This document shows, in pieces, positions 1 through 13,000 of a stretch of 64,000 nt of DNA. The position numbers and the translations under genes were made by a program. Below the pieces are notes generated by a model. That model was not told where the DNA came from and ran no database searches. It was given only the letters and a program-made list of their open reading frames with translations. The number at the start of each line of letters is the position of its first letter. Position 1 is the first letter of the stretch. The stretch is taken from assembly GCF_047948215.1 (NCBI RefSeq), contig NC_134455.1, positions 304,190,147-304,254,146 on the forward strand, in the 5' to 3' direction. The stretch is from Lycorma delicatula (taxonomy: Eukaryota > Arthropoda > Insecta > Hemiptera > Fulgoridae).

Positions 1-1227
1 AATATAGATAAAATATTTTTTGAACAGTGGACCTCGATTACAAACCATACCTAATATGGAATGGTAAGTAGAAAATAAGGACGCAGTGCCAGAGAATAAA
101 TTTAAGTTTAAATTACAGTACTAAAAAAATGTTCGACTCTCACTGTTGTAACTTATCAACAGTTAGGTAATATGCCAGTATAACACTGTTTTATTTATTT
201 TTTGTTGATAATTTAGGAACCCTAGATTTTTATTGCTGTATGACTTTAAAATTTAATTGGTCATAAAAGCAGCACAAGATGAAGTGGATAATATTTGTTG
301 ATTTCACTGCAACGAGGATGGGTTTTTTTAAGGACGGTTCTATCTCGATAGCCTGTATAAATCATTCCTTCGTACGAGTATAATGGAAATATGAAGTCAA
401 AAAAAAAGTTAAAATTTTAGGAATTTAATACTCCATTTCTAGAATTAAATTTTAAAGTTTGAAAACCTAAATTAAAAAAAAAAAGTTTCCTATTTTTTAA
501 GTAAATTTTAATAATCTGCTAATTTTTTAACGCTCATTTTTGAATATATTTTTAGCAGCAATAACCAATTTTCATATTGAAAATAATTTTCAATTTTGTT
601 TACCATTTTATCAATTTAATTTCAAGACTGATTTTATAAAATACAGTTCATTCGAGTTTGTAACAACTTTCTTTACGTTTTTTGTTTCATTCAATAAACG
701 TTACTTTAATTTTTTATCAGCTCCAGTTGTTTTAATTTTTTATAATTTTTTTTTTTAATAAACACGGTTTCTAAAAATTAAATTGAAAGTGCTTCACAAC
801 ATTATTGGTTAAAAGTTCAGAAATACTTATAGGAAACTACAAAAATGTACACGGAAATTAGATCACAATCGGTCTAAGTTATTGCTTGTGTATATTCAAG
901 GGATATTGTAAATCACACACAACATCCGAAATAATAGCCAAATTAATATTCCCTCAAACTAATAGTCACGGTTAGAAGGTTCAATCCCGTTTTGAGATGG
1001 GATTGCTTTTATAATTCATCCTTTTATTTAATTGGTTCTATTTAAAGCTAATAAATTAATTTCAGTATGAAATTTAGTATATCATTTTTAAAGTAGCTCT
1101 GATCAATTCCCAACTTTGTCATATCCATCTCGCCGTTAGAAAGTTATTATGAATGAAATGTTGGATAGGTATACTAAAGTTAAAATAAATAAATAAAACA
1201 TCCCAAGATTGCTTTGTATAGGAATTA
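1..1227. other. anonymous AT-rich DNA
   Basis: I see no gene, RNA or recognisable repeat here. Short open frames (for example 540-758) are T-rich, lack motifs and fit chance in AT-rich sequence. Confidence 0.6.
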
Positions 1228-1257
1228 CAGTGCATTCGGAAAGTTGCTATGCACTGG
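1228..1257. repeat. left terminal inverted repeat of the mariner-like element
   Basis: The block cagtgcattcgg followed by aaagttgctatgcactgg pairs, with mismatches, with the reverse complement of 2,562-2,596. It marks the 3' end of the minus-strand transposase unit. Confidence 0.7.
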
Positions 1258-2561
1258 AAATGTGGAAGTGTAATGACGAAACATTTTTAATTATTAATTT
1301 GTATTTTTATTTCATTATTTTATAGAAACGGATATTACAATAACTAGAATAGTTTATAAAATGTGTGTGGACCTTCTCCAACATCAGTACAACACTACAC
1401 ACGTTTCAATTTGTTCACAAACACTTTAACCAGCTGATGTACTGAAAAATCTCGTACGAACAGCGTTATTGCGGTTTGTAATTCGTCAACTGTGCATAGT
1501 CTGTTGCGATACACTGCTTGTCGCTACTCCCCATAGAAAGTAATCTGGGGTAGTCAGATCGGGCGATCGTGCAGGCTACAAAGGCTCGAAATGATTGGTT
1601 CACCGAAGACGTTTAGTAAAACATTCATTCAGAGTGAGGTCTGGGGCCATCTTGTTAAAACTAACCGTGATAGATTTCCATTTATGTTAAGTGACTAATG
1701 TTTGCTAGTCTGTTAACTGACTGAAGTTTGTTAAAACAACACAATAACGACCATTATTAACTGTATTCTCAAAAAAGATTGGACCCACAATGCGTTGTAC
1801 TGACATCATCCCAGACTCCAATTTTCGTTTCGTGTAAAGATTATTCGTGCAATTCATGGAGGATAGTTTCCGACCACAGTCGTGTATTTTATGAGTTAAT
1901 ATACCCTCTCAGATGAAAACATGCATTATCTAAAAAAAAAACGTAATGTCAAGGATACCTACGAAATTTTGATCAATAAAATGTTTAAACCATCGAAAAT
2001 AATTTACTCCTTTGTCATATCTGTAGGTTTCAGTTCTTGAACAGACACTACTTTGTAGGGAAAAGTCTCAGTTCTTTTCTTACCGCTTTATGTACGGTAG
2101 CAAGTCCAATATCTTGCTTCTGTGCTAGCTCTTTTTGACTTTGATGGATTTTCAGCCATAGTATCCAAAATATCAAACAGTTTCTGTTCGTTTAGTTTAG
2201 GTGGTCTTCCACTTCGATCAACGTCTTCAGCAGAACCTGTTGTCCGAAATTTTTCGATAAGTGTTCAAACTGCATTGCGGTATTTGAAAATTTTTTAGGA
2301 AACTTGTGATTCACTAAATCAGTTTATTTGTCACGTCCCGAAAGACCTGTTCAACGAGAAAAATGCGTTCTTCTACCGAAAGAACCGTTATGTTTCTCGC
2401 AACTATTTATTTCGATAAACGAAACAACACGAAAAGAAACTTTGCACATTCAATCACATCTCAACAACTGATGTCTTGGTTTATTACTGAGCATCGCCCA
2501 ACGAACCCACAGGACAACCAACCTAACGCTGAATGAATAGAATGCACTATGTAATTCTAAA

Positions 2562-2596
2562 GCATACTGCACAGCGACATTCTAAACGTAATGCAT
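2562..2596. repeat. right terminal inverted repeat of the mariner-like element
   Basis: The segment with cactgcacagcg-like sequence (actgcacagcgacattc) is the partner of 1,228-1,257 and lies upstream of the transposase helix-turn-helix region. Confidence 0.7.
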
Positions 2597-3840
2597 ATCA
2601 GTCAATCAAATTTGCAGCAGCATACATATACTGTTCTATTGATTAAATTTACTATCATTAATGTTGATGTATTTATTTAATCTTGTTTTGGCTTAGTTTC
2701 ATCTCGATCTACCGCGATTTTGTTGATAAATCAAATTTATAAATATATTTTAAAACTTTCCTGTGTTTTAATAATTCTATTTGATTTATTAATTTTAATA
2801 TTAAATAAAATATTTCCAACATTTTTCAAATCTATTTTTTCACGGTCAGCTGTTTACTTATTTTTATTTTTTTCAACAATTTTTGGATGCTTTATTCTTT
2901 GCTACTTTTGTTATCATCTTCCATTAGTAGTTAAAAAAAAGGAATTTATTATTTCTTTACGAGAACAAAGTTATATTTAATTAAATAACATCCTATCTCG
3001 TACAAAATATTTGTAAATATAATGTAGCCTTTTTATCCGTTTTAATAGAAATGTAATAATTTACTGCATATATACTAAATAACATTAATTTACTACTTTT
3101 CTTCGCCTACGTTGTTATATTCATATTCTGACTGTACGATACTATTATGTGGGTTTACAAACAATGCCAAAAAAAAAAAAAAACAAAAAACAATGAACTA
3201 TACTGGAATGTAGAACATGAATCATAGTGGGTTGAAAAATCAATTATAAATTTTTCCTTCATATTTTTAGTTCATAAACAATACATTATTATATATTTTT
3301 TAAAATAATAATTTTATTATTATATTAAAAGTAAACAAACTAACTTTATTGCTCAATTTAACAGTATATTCCTCTTTTATTTAATATCCTAAATTTTTTT
3401 GTACGATATATAATCGAATATGAGAAGAAATAAGTAAAATATGTTTGCATATTTTAGTATATAAGTATTTTATTGATAAAAATAATAATTTTTATTTAGG
3501 TAATTTTTTTTACGACCCATTCCCCTCTAAAGCAAACTAATAAGTAATTAGTACTTCTTGTTTTATTACTTATAAATTTTGATAAAAATTAACGAATAAG
3601 TAATTATTTACAACCTATACATCTCATTAATTTTACAAAAACTTTTTTACTCTCTCACATTATTTGCATTAGATCAGTTTACGAAAGATTATTTATAATT
3701 TACTATAAATTTTATCACGTTAATTATACAATTTTTTATAATCAAATAACATTTTCGTTTTAACTTTTAAATGAAAAACTTTGGCATAGATAAATTGTCA
3801 CAGATTGTTTTTTGAGATCCTGTTGACTCTTTGTAGATAG
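2597..3840. other. anonymous AT-rich DNA
   Basis: No gene or repeat family recognised. The 86-codon frame at 2,720-2,980 is hydrophobic and low in complexity because of its T content, and has no recognisable domain. Confidence 0.55.
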
Positions 3841-3849
3841 TAGGTAGGA

Positions 3850-4140
3850 TATGAAAGGATTCTCAGATGGATTAGAGAAGATGGTTTGTAGAAAAAACTT
3901 ATACAAAAGAAGGTTTGTGCGTCTACTATTAAAACAAACAGATCTATAAGTTTGTACTAGGAGGAAATGTTGAGTTAAAAAAGAATGTAAGATAATTTTT
4001 TGAATAGAGTAATTATATAAAACAAATAATTAATAATTTAGATTATAATAAAATGGTGTAACTAAAGACTGGAAGAGAAGAGAAACGAGCGTTGATTGCA
4101 TCAAACCAGTAAAACAGCTGAAGGCAAAAAAAATTATAAT
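3850..4140 (+). pseudogene. ancient 3' end of an RTE-like LINE
   Basis: The last part (4,100-4,135) reads gcatcaaaccagt, then aaa, then a variant of gctgaaggcaaaaaaaa. It matches the 3' end of the better preserved LINE at 33.4-36.7 kb, whose minus strand reads gcatcaaaccagtcaaatg followed by acggaagacaaaaaaaa. Upstream, a frame with ERILRWIREDGL then KKLIQKK loosely resembles that LINE's NEEVLWQIDEERSIWKNIVKR segment. The upstream part is eroded and its boundary is a guess. The 3'-end match is the solid part. A chance match cannot be excluded for the protein-level resemblance. Confidence 0.5.
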
Positions 4141-6085
4141 TGTGATTAAAAAATAAAAAAAATAATTCTGGTACATAATCTATTTCTCTGTTTTATGACG
4201 ATTCCGTTACATAAATTTTATTTTTTTATTTTTTTGGTCATAAAAGCCAATAGAAGTATTAATCTTCCCCCACTTATGTATATTTCTAACAATATAATCT
4301 GTTCTCACATTATTATAAGAGGATAAACTATAAATTTGTTCATTGCGCCAATAAATCACGAACTTAAATTATTTTTTTAAAATATACTCCTGGAAAAATT
4401 ATTTGTGTTAATTCCATCCATCAGATAAAATATAAAAATGATGATTTTCCTTCTTTGAAAATTTCAAGAACAGACCTTTTGTCACGAAACTTTGCAAAGT
4501 AAGGGAATAGGGATAATAAAAAATAACTGATAATACGTTTATTGAATACTGAATAATCGATATGGATTGCATGAAATGCTAAAAATTGTCTTTGTTATTT
4601 AAATTTTACTAGGAAAGATTTTTTAGAAACGTTTAATGAATATTCAAAAATGAGTTGTTTTGAAATACCCGTCATAAAATAGATTATTTTTAAAACTTTT
4701 CATAGAAACTTAGCTTAAAGAGGAATTACGCTAAAAATTATTTTTGGTTTTGTCATACCAAAAATTTTTGGTTTTGCATACATTTTTATGCATCTTGTTC
4801 ATTTGCCCAAATATTATATTAGCAGACTGATTAGCAAACAAGATTTTAAATCGTATATTAATTAAATGAATACAATCCTTCAAATTATTTAAACTTTTAT
4901 TATTGTTATTACTTGTAAATAAATGTTCTCATTATTCTATTTACTAGCTTACGTTAGTGCACTATTAATGAAATACAGCAAAGTTCTGTTGCAGCCTATC
5001 TGGAATATAATTTCTGTAATAATTTTAATAGTAAATATAAATACGAGTAACATCTACGTAAACGTTAGCAATTTGAAACTTAGGGTAAAATGTCATGCAA
5101 TGTATGGTAATGCGTTTGGTGATAAATAAGACTGACGATTACGAACTAAAAATAATTTTTCAATGCCATATCATTAACTGATAAAATAGTATATATATTA
5201 AGTTGGTTGTAAGATATAGGGAGAGATAATTTTTTGTCGTATCTTGTATGGCAACCTCTAAAAATTTGCCGATTGGTGTAAGAATGAGATTATCAAAGTT
5301 TGAGCTCGATTGGATAACGTTAAGAACTTTTTTCGCTATAAAATTAGAACAGTTCATCCTAGGAATGTGTTTTTTTGGTTTTGTAAGGAAAGTTCCTAGC
5401 TTAAATTTTTACTTACACAACTTGTTTGATTAACTTATAGATCGGAAGATATATGGGTTCTTCGTGGACCGGACCCGGAAAATAGACGTTTTAAAAAATT
5501 GTTAAAATTAGCAATTTGATGATTTTTTAGTTATTTAGTTTTAGCAGCTATGTAAAGTTATTTAACATCAAAATGTTCAACCGAGATGCTTTTTAGTAAA
5601 TAAATTTTCAAAGAGATCGGTGAAAAGGAATGGGATAGACGGGGGAAAGAAAGAAAATATTTACATGCGAATCAATTATTTATAATTTGAGTAATCCAAC
5701 AATAATGAATTTTAAACATTGAATTTTATTAATACAAAAACAATCTTTAAGAATATTAAGTATTAACATCAAAATAAGATTTACGACAAATTAATAATTT
5801 TCACAAAAATGGAATAGGTAATTTGGTAGATAGTTTTGTCAGGTTGAATTATCAGAATCAAGTAGGTGGTAAAGGTTTTGAGAGGGTAGATTTCACTGTG
5901 TGTGGAAATAACTTTCAACATTCAGCAACTACTTACCAAACATTCTATTTCTGCTCTTCATCTTTTGTTATGCTAGCATTGCAGTCTTTAATTAATTTGA
6001 CACCCCTTTCGGTTGTGTCGTTTAAAACCCTGAAACGTTCGATAATTCCCTGTCCTTGTAAAAGATCCAGGTCTTCTTCATTCCA
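4141..6085. other. anonymous AT-rich DNA
   Basis: No supported gene. Overlapping frames on both strands near 5,160-5,430 look like chance frames. The last bases (6,075-6,085) are the left target-site duplication of the next SINE. Confidence 0.55.
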
Positions 6086-6382
6086 GACCATCGGGTTGTT
6101 CTAGTGGTGAACTCGTCATCGAAAATCAGATTATTTCGAAGTCCAGTGTTCTAAGGTTTAATTAAATCCTAGTAAAGACAGTTACTTTTATGCGGTTTGA
6201 ATACCTGATCGTGGATGCCGGTTTCTTTGGTGGTGGGGTTTCAATTAACCACACATCTTAGAGTATTTGCCCTGAGATTGTACAAGACTATACTTTAGTT
6301 ACATTCATACATATCATCCTCATTCATCCTCTGAAGTAATACCTTACGGTGGTTCCGGATACTAAACAGAAAAAGAAAAAAG
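6086..6382 (+). repeat. SINE family A, copy 1 (with target-site duplication)
   Basis: This is a tRNA-like short retroposon. The head contains a diverged Pol III box A (ttgttctagtggtgaac). The body has the family signature tttgaatacctgatcgtgg and caattaaccacacatct. The tail has cattcatcctctgaagta and ends in aaaaagaaaa. It is flanked by tcttcattcca at 6,075-6,085 and 6,383-6,393; the next three bases also match apart from one mismatch. A duplication of this kind is the mark of LINE-driven insertion. The head is the most diverged of the full-length copies, so this insertion is older than copies 5 and 6. Confidence 0.85.
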
Positions 6383-6393
6383 TCTTCATTCCA

Positions 6394-9300
6394 AACATCC
6401 GAATCGAATATAAGAAATGAGTTGAATGTTGAACTTTTTGAAGAAGTTGTTGTTAAGGAGTTAATGTTACTGATATAATAAAGTAATTGACTTTTTTTCC
6501 CAAAACAGGGTGAACTTCTTCCAAAGTGATTCTGATTTTAAATATCCTACCGTCTTGTATGCTTTTTCTGATGCCTAATGAGCTTACTTAGCTCATCAAC
6601 ATCACCACTGTTTTGCTGAAAAGACAATTTTGTAGCTATGTTTATTTTGATTTTTTGACTAAAGTTTTATCAAAAAAAGTGAAAGCAACTTGCTCTGGGT
6701 TCAAATACTACAATGATTTGTAATTTTAAGACAGTGCCACCTTTGAAATATCTTCATCAATTTTTTTATAACTGATTAGGATTTTAAACAACCGTAAATC
6801 TTGGTTGGAGGCCAATGTAGGCAAATTAAACAAAAACATTGATTATGAATAAACACTTCTGATGACATCTATCTCGGAGTCACTTAAAGAAAATTGATCT
6901 CTGAAAAAAAAAATTAGAGTATATGCTTTTTCCATCCCCTAGCGTGATACAAGCCTCCTGGTGCCCTAAAAGATACGTTTTGAAGCAAAGCTACCTAAAA
7001 ATATCAAACACAATTGTTCTCTCAATTCTTTATAATCTTCTATAGACTGTTGCAATGGTTTTTGTGATGGATAAAATATTCAACAGCAAAAACGTGGTTA
7101 AAAAGTAATCATCACATTTATACAAATTTTAATAATTTTTTGAAAAATTCTATAAATTCATAATAATTCTGATTTGTACGTTTGTCAAAGAAAAAAAAAA
7201 ATATTTCCTAGGATAAACCGCTGTAATTTTTATAGCGAAAGACACCGATTTTTTTTCAGAAAAATACCTTTTTTATTCTTTGGGACTGACAAGGCTGGTT
7301 TGAACATTATCAAATTGAGCTGAAACTTTGACATTCGGATTTTTCCAATTGACAACTTTTTATGGGTTCCCATTAAAAAATTCGGACATTGATTCTTACG
7401 ACCACCCTATTATATATGTACTTAACAGAATCGTTTAACTTTAAGTTCGGTAGTTTTTCATTAGTGTTACAATTAATGAGGCTGTTTAATTATGTAATAG
7501 ATCTAAAATTAATTTTTGCTATTTTTTAGCGTACAGCTTATTAAAAAAATGATCAAATTATGGAAATTTTTAACATCTGTGAAAGGGCTCTTGACTGATA
7601 AAGTTAATTGTTGCAAAAGAAACATGTTTTTAACCTTTTATATTAACTCCCATTTTCTTTCTATTAGATTTTTCTCTAGGCTCTACATAATCATAATACA
7701 CAATCATGTCAGTAAAACTGAACATAAAAAACTTTAGCAAAACATAAGAAACATTAGTTTCTTATTACACCGAATTTTTGTTTATTCTTACTGTGATTTT
7801 TCTAATTTTACTGAAATTTTATTTCGTTATTATTATTAAAATGAAAGAAGCAGGAAACGACAGCAAGTGCGCTTAATTCAGATTTTTACTCTACTTTCGT
7901 GGAAGTCAACAACAAATCTCACAAAAATATTGTACTACAGCAAACAAACGATAATTGTCTAAACTAAAACCAGCCGACAATCAATTGCCAGCTTTATTTT
8001 AAAAAACAAGTTTCTTGCTACCTTTTATCATTTTGGGGCTCTCATACTGAAGGGGTAAAAAGCATTCGGGTATAATTAATTTTTAATAAAATAATCTCTT
8101 AATTTTGATAATAAGTTTACAATAACTTTTTTAATTATTTAAAAATACAGATCCGTAATTCTAAATATATACAGTTATAATTCTTTAAAAAGGATTAAAC
8201 ATTTACGGCTAATTTTTTTAGCGGTAAGGCTAATTTTTTTTTAGAATAAGGGCTATTAAAACACTAAGATTGTTAAATTTTAGATACAATAGGAAACTTG
8301 CTACATGGATTTAAATTTAAAATAGTTTTAAAAGATTAAAAAAATATGTTTTTTGTTACCACAGACCATTGAAGTGGGAAGGATAATAAATTTTTATACT
8401 GGTTTGAAGGTCTATTCATGTAAAAAATATAGATGTAAAAAGATTCTATTAACTCTTTTTCTGAAGAAAGATATAGAAAAAAGAATATACGAGTATTTAT
8501 TTTGAGTGTATATATAAATAAATAAATATATATATATATATATATAGAGAGAGCCATTTTTCGGGGAGGGTTGTGAATATTAAATAAAACTTTTTAGTTA
8601 TTTGGGATTTTGATAAAAAAATCTTAAAATTTTGTAAGAAAATGTTTTTCTAAAGTGCCTCAGTAAATATCTGAGATTTTATATCGGCCAAAATACCCCC
8701 TCCACTTTTTCCAAAACATTATGTTGCTATAGTCGGAAAATTAACGAAACTTACTTAACGTTTTTAAAAATGGATTTAAGTTTGTATTAAATTGTTCTAA
8801 AATTAGCTAGAAAAAAAAAACTTAATAAAAACAACTTAATTAAATTATATTTAAAGATAATACACGTAATAAAGTAATTAATGTAACTATATTAAATTTC
8901 AAAGTAATTTTCCGTAATGAGCCATAATACTTATTTTCTTTCAGATAGTTATAGCAGTCTAATGATCTTTGTAATATGCTCATTTACTTTTAAAAGGAGA
9001 AGTTTTTTCCTGGAAGTTAAACACATAAATTTTAGTACCGCTTAATATTGAAATATATTATACAGAAAAATTTAAAAATTACGAGTTATGGAACTGAGAC
9101 AAAGGACATTGTGTTTCATCCAATAAATGGAAGGATGCTTCCGTGAAGAAGAAAGCTGATGGAAATGTTTGACTGCGTGTTATAAATTGGTGATTTAACC
9201 TCAATTCCCATTTTTTTCCGGTACTTTCTTCCTCTGTAATTTCACAGAAACAATTGTCACACAAAAACTCAAATAATTGTTCATAAAAAAATGATTATTT

Positions 9301-9914
9301 TCGGGAGTAATTTGTGGTATTCCACAAATACAAAAAAGAAAAGGAAAACAACAATCAGTTAAATGTACTCCGAACTGTCACGAACTTTGAATTACTGAAC
9401 ACGTGAGGCATTATTATTATTATTTGAAGTTTCAGTTTGCAGACTAAGGTGAATCAGAATTAATCTAAGAGAAATAAACTTTTCTTCTATGGATTGTGGG
9501 TGCAGCCTGCCTTCTACTCTACTTGCGAATTCTAAAAGTTTTAACTGCAAGTCATCTACACTTGCCTTTTTTTTTACTTCTAAACTATACTTCTTTTATG
9601 CCGTCTAGTTATTGTACCGTTATGTTCATGTTAAGCTTGTTACCGATAGAAGTTCATAAGATACAACAATTATATATAGTATATAATTATTATTAGTATT
9701 AGTATATAATTATTATTATATAGTATATGTCTTTGACAGTGTTGTTTAGAGCATTTGTCTGATTCCCAATTGTTCTTAAACGTTAGAGAGCTCACTTTAT
9801 CACTGATGGAAAATATTTATAGCCTACTAAAGCGATGACAACGAACTCTAAAATTTATTATTTTTTTCTTTGTATATTATTTGATAATCATTAATATTAA
9901 TTTTATTTGCGTAG
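6394..9914. other. anonymous AT-rich DNA with short simple repeats
   Basis: No gene recognised. A short (TA)n tract followed by gagaga lies at 8,526-8,553. The 9,079-9,264 minus frame (61 codons) has no known domain or splice context and is not annotated. The 3' part leads into a polypyrimidine-like stretch before the candidate exon. Confidence 0.5.
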
Positions 9915-10081
9915 GTCTATTCACAGCCCAAACTGCAGGAATGCAACTGGCTTTACAGCCAGATTATGAAGAGCAATACTGTGCGCTGTGGGACCTCGCC
10001 AGGTGCCTAGCTACCTCTACGGGACCCGCTGATGTCACTCTACGCACGTTCAAGCGTACCAGCAGAAAAAACCATATATAA
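9915..10081 (+). CDS. candidate terminal coding exon of a host gene (product unknown)
   Basis: I do not recognise the protein. What can be seen: a T-rich tract runs into tttgcgtag, a good 3' splice site, and then about 55 codons stay open to a TAA at 10,079-10,081. The peptide begins GLFTAQTAGMQLALQPDYEE and continues QYCALWDLARCLATSTGPAD. It has balanced composition (Ala, Leu, Gln, Asp, Cys, Trp) and G+C-rich codons, quite unlike the Ile/Phe/Lys/Tyr-rich chance frames around it. The downstream DNA returns at once to AT-rich sequence with possible poly(A) signals. The first codon would be split, two bases into this exon. Other AG sites at 9,927-9,953 could move the start. It could instead be an unrecognised transposon fragment. 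The upstream exons are not visible in the window, so the intron would be large. Confidence 0.45.
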
Positions 10082-13000
10082 TATATTATAATTTATTCAT
10101 TATGTAAAATTACAGTATTTATTTATTTTAATGAGTTTTTTTAAAGAAAATAATATTTCTGAACTTTAATTCCTCTCATAAAATTCTTGTAGAAATAAAT
10201 ATTATATTTAAATCTAAAAAAAAAAAAATAATACTTATGCGATATAAATTTAACTAATTATTAAATTTTAAAATATTCCTCTTATCTAAAGAATATACCT
10301 TATTAAACTTTATTAAAATCAAAAAAGTAAAAAATAAATTTACAAAATTTAAGCAGTTTTTGTCAATTCTAATTACAAATTTTATAGGAAACAACGATTA
10401 GAAAGTTTAATAATTGTTTAAAATTAATTACAAATATTAAGTAATTCTGTCTTGTTTATAACCCATACTTATCTTCACAAAGTAAATTAAGTATGATAAA
10501 ATAAATTTTAATAAAATATGTGCGAAATTTCTTGATTTTTCACTTTTAAAATGTAGCTAAGGCAACTAGATACAATGAATGACGAGGAAACACGTCATTA
10601 CCTAAAATGTCTTGCTCAGTTTTCCTTACACAATGTATCTTATTGCCATAGATATATCTAAAATCAGACTAAGGGTAATAAATCTTACATATTCTTTCAT
10701 GATTAACAGAAGGAAGTTGTTATAAAATCATAAAATTATCATTAATAAATATTAATAGTTTTTATTTCTACATAAATTTACTGGACTAGGGTCAATCGCT
10801 TAATTGCGATCGAATCACTTTCTATTAATCAATAATGATATTATATTAGATAAATATTATAATTCAGTTCTATTATTAAAATATTTTTTTTAAAAAGTCA
10901 GTTTTACTCTGGAAATATACAATCCGAACTAGTACAGATTTGTAGCGTTCATCAAAAAATTAAATCTATATTTAAAAAAAAAATTTGTCATTTTTTTGAT
11001 TTATTTAAATATTATTAAAAAATATAAATTACTATATTTATCGGGGATTTGATTTTTTTGTGTACTCTTTTTTTGATACAGTCCGTATTTACACTGTATA
11101 ATCATAGTATACTACTATTATAACAAAAACATTGCCTCATTAGCAAAATTATAAAGACAAATTGGTTATTGAAACAAACGACCTACACTTACACAATGTT
11201 TTCTGATATAAATGTTATTGTTGATTTGTTAGTCCGTTAATATTCTTACTATTTTATTCGTAATGAGATAAATCCTGATTTCAGTGATAAATTCTATTAT
11301 GCAAATAATAGGCTTTTATTAAATAATAATGTTCAGAAGTAATATTTACTTATTGTTTTATATAAATTTATTTTTAATTAAATGTTAAATTTATTACTTT
11401 TGTTTGCCTACATTACCTCTTTTATCTACATTAAAAAAAAAATATATATATATATTATTTATATATGAGATTGTGTATTTTTTTTACTAATAATAGTTAT
11501 TATTATTTTTATGTTTATTTTTATAAGTTATATTAAGTTAAAATAATATTTGTAATTTTATAGAAAAAAATAATTGTAATATTTTATTTTTATTTAAAAA
11601 AAAAAATTATTTTTGATTTGATATTTATTTATTTTCAACAATATTAACACTTTTTTCTTTTTTTTTGTTGAAAATTTACTTAGTAAATTATTCTTGGATT
11701 TTATGTTTTTTTTTTTTTTTTTACTATTCAAATAAAAAGAAAGTCCTGCATATTTGTTAACTTATAGTATAACTACTGATTAGTCCAAACAATGCTTACT
11801 CAAAATAAAATTTTCCCGAATACGTTTTGCTAGAAAATTACAAAAAACAACATAGGTGTTAGTTAATATAGAAAATTATTTTAAATAATATGCATTAAAA
11901 ATGTATAATTATTATTTTTATTTAAATTTAAAAAAAAAATATTTAGAATGAATTAACAATTAACAAAATGTGAAAGCGTACAAAATTTTAAACGACTTAA
12001 ATAAGGGTTAGAGCTATGGTTTGTTGATATTGAGTAACTAAGGTAGTTAGTTGTTAACTTATTCTATGATTTCACAGAAATCACCAGTGATTATTAAGTT
12101 ATGTTTACAAAGTTTTGTAGTATATCCATAATCATTCTAAAAAATATTGCAAAAAAACAATTAACTTTAATTACCCTACAAAAATGAAACTCATATTCTT
12201 AAAACGAAATTTATATATTACAAATTAAACAAGAATCGTTAAACGTTTATAGATTAAAATGCAAAGAAAGTAAATCGAGGTATAACCATTAAAAATATCA
12301 GAATACTGAAATCGGGTATGGGGGCGCTATTTGCGAGGTGGAGTAAAAATACAAACCCACAATGCTTATTAAATCTTATTTTTTAGGTTATACGTCCACC
12401 TAATTAAAAGTTTTAACAATACGAAACGATTATTACCGTTAGTTTGGACTGATTGGGCGATACTATAAATTAATAAATTACAAACTTCTTAAAAAATATT
12501 TTTTTAATCTAGTCTTGTGTAACCTGATTAAACTATAAATTTGAGTTAGGCCTGAGAGAATCATTGATACAATAGAATACATTGTTATAATATGTTGATC
12601 GATCGATTGTTAAATATTATTATTATTATTATTTTTATTATAGCTTACTACGGTACTACAATGTGATGATGTTTTTATACTAGTGAGACTGCGCCTGGAG
12701 TTATGCCGTTTATAGTGTGCGAAGTGGCTTCTCCTCGTTGAGTTAACCGATCCGCTGTTCTATTTCATAACAATATTATATACACTCATTGATTTTACTG
12801 GACTGAATATACCATATTATTAACCGGATATTACCTACATTAAAGTGGACTGTGTTATAATTATCAATACTTCGCTATACATCCGTGTGCAATATTAATT
12901 CGCTCCGGAAACGTTTTTACGATTATCCGTATAAACACATTTCTGCGAGCGATGAACTTTTAATTTGTGTTTTTTTTCTACAGATTTTTTTATTATTACA

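Larger units (their letters stand above)
1228..2596 (-). mobile_element. mariner-like DNA transposon, decayed, both terminal inverted repeats present
   Basis: This is a cut-and-paste transposon of the Tc1/mariner superfamily. Seen on the minus strand: an N-terminal helix-turn-helix region starting with GRPPKLNEQKLFDIL (near 2,175-2,215) and continuing with a KSKKELAQ-like stretch, and a C-terminal catalytic block ARSPDLTTPDYFLWG (near 1,528-1,575), followed by a C-terminal tail. In the family the Asp of the PDYFLWG block is the third catalytic acid, and it is kept here. The reading frame is broken by several stops and frameshifts, so it is a pseudogene. The ends carry inverted repeats: GAAAGTTGCTATGCACT on the left matches GAATGTCGCTGTGCAGT (reverse complement of the right end) at 13 of 17 positions, and both ends also share tgcatt outside that block. 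The length of about 1.37 kb is normal for mariner. No intact target TA pair could be assigned with certainty. It is a non-autonomous relic. Confidence 0.85.

Noticed and set aside
5823..6104. 93-codon plus-strand frame
   Set aside because: No recognisable domain; its 3' end overlaps the head of SINE copy 1 and its target duplication.
7300..7415. repeat-like block (gctgaaactttgacattcgg)
   Set aside because: The style resembles insect interspersed repeats, but there is only one copy here and no clear borders.
9079..9264. 61-codon minus-strand frame with several Cys at the start
   Set aside because: Too short, no family resemblance, no clear splice sites; kept out of the gene list.
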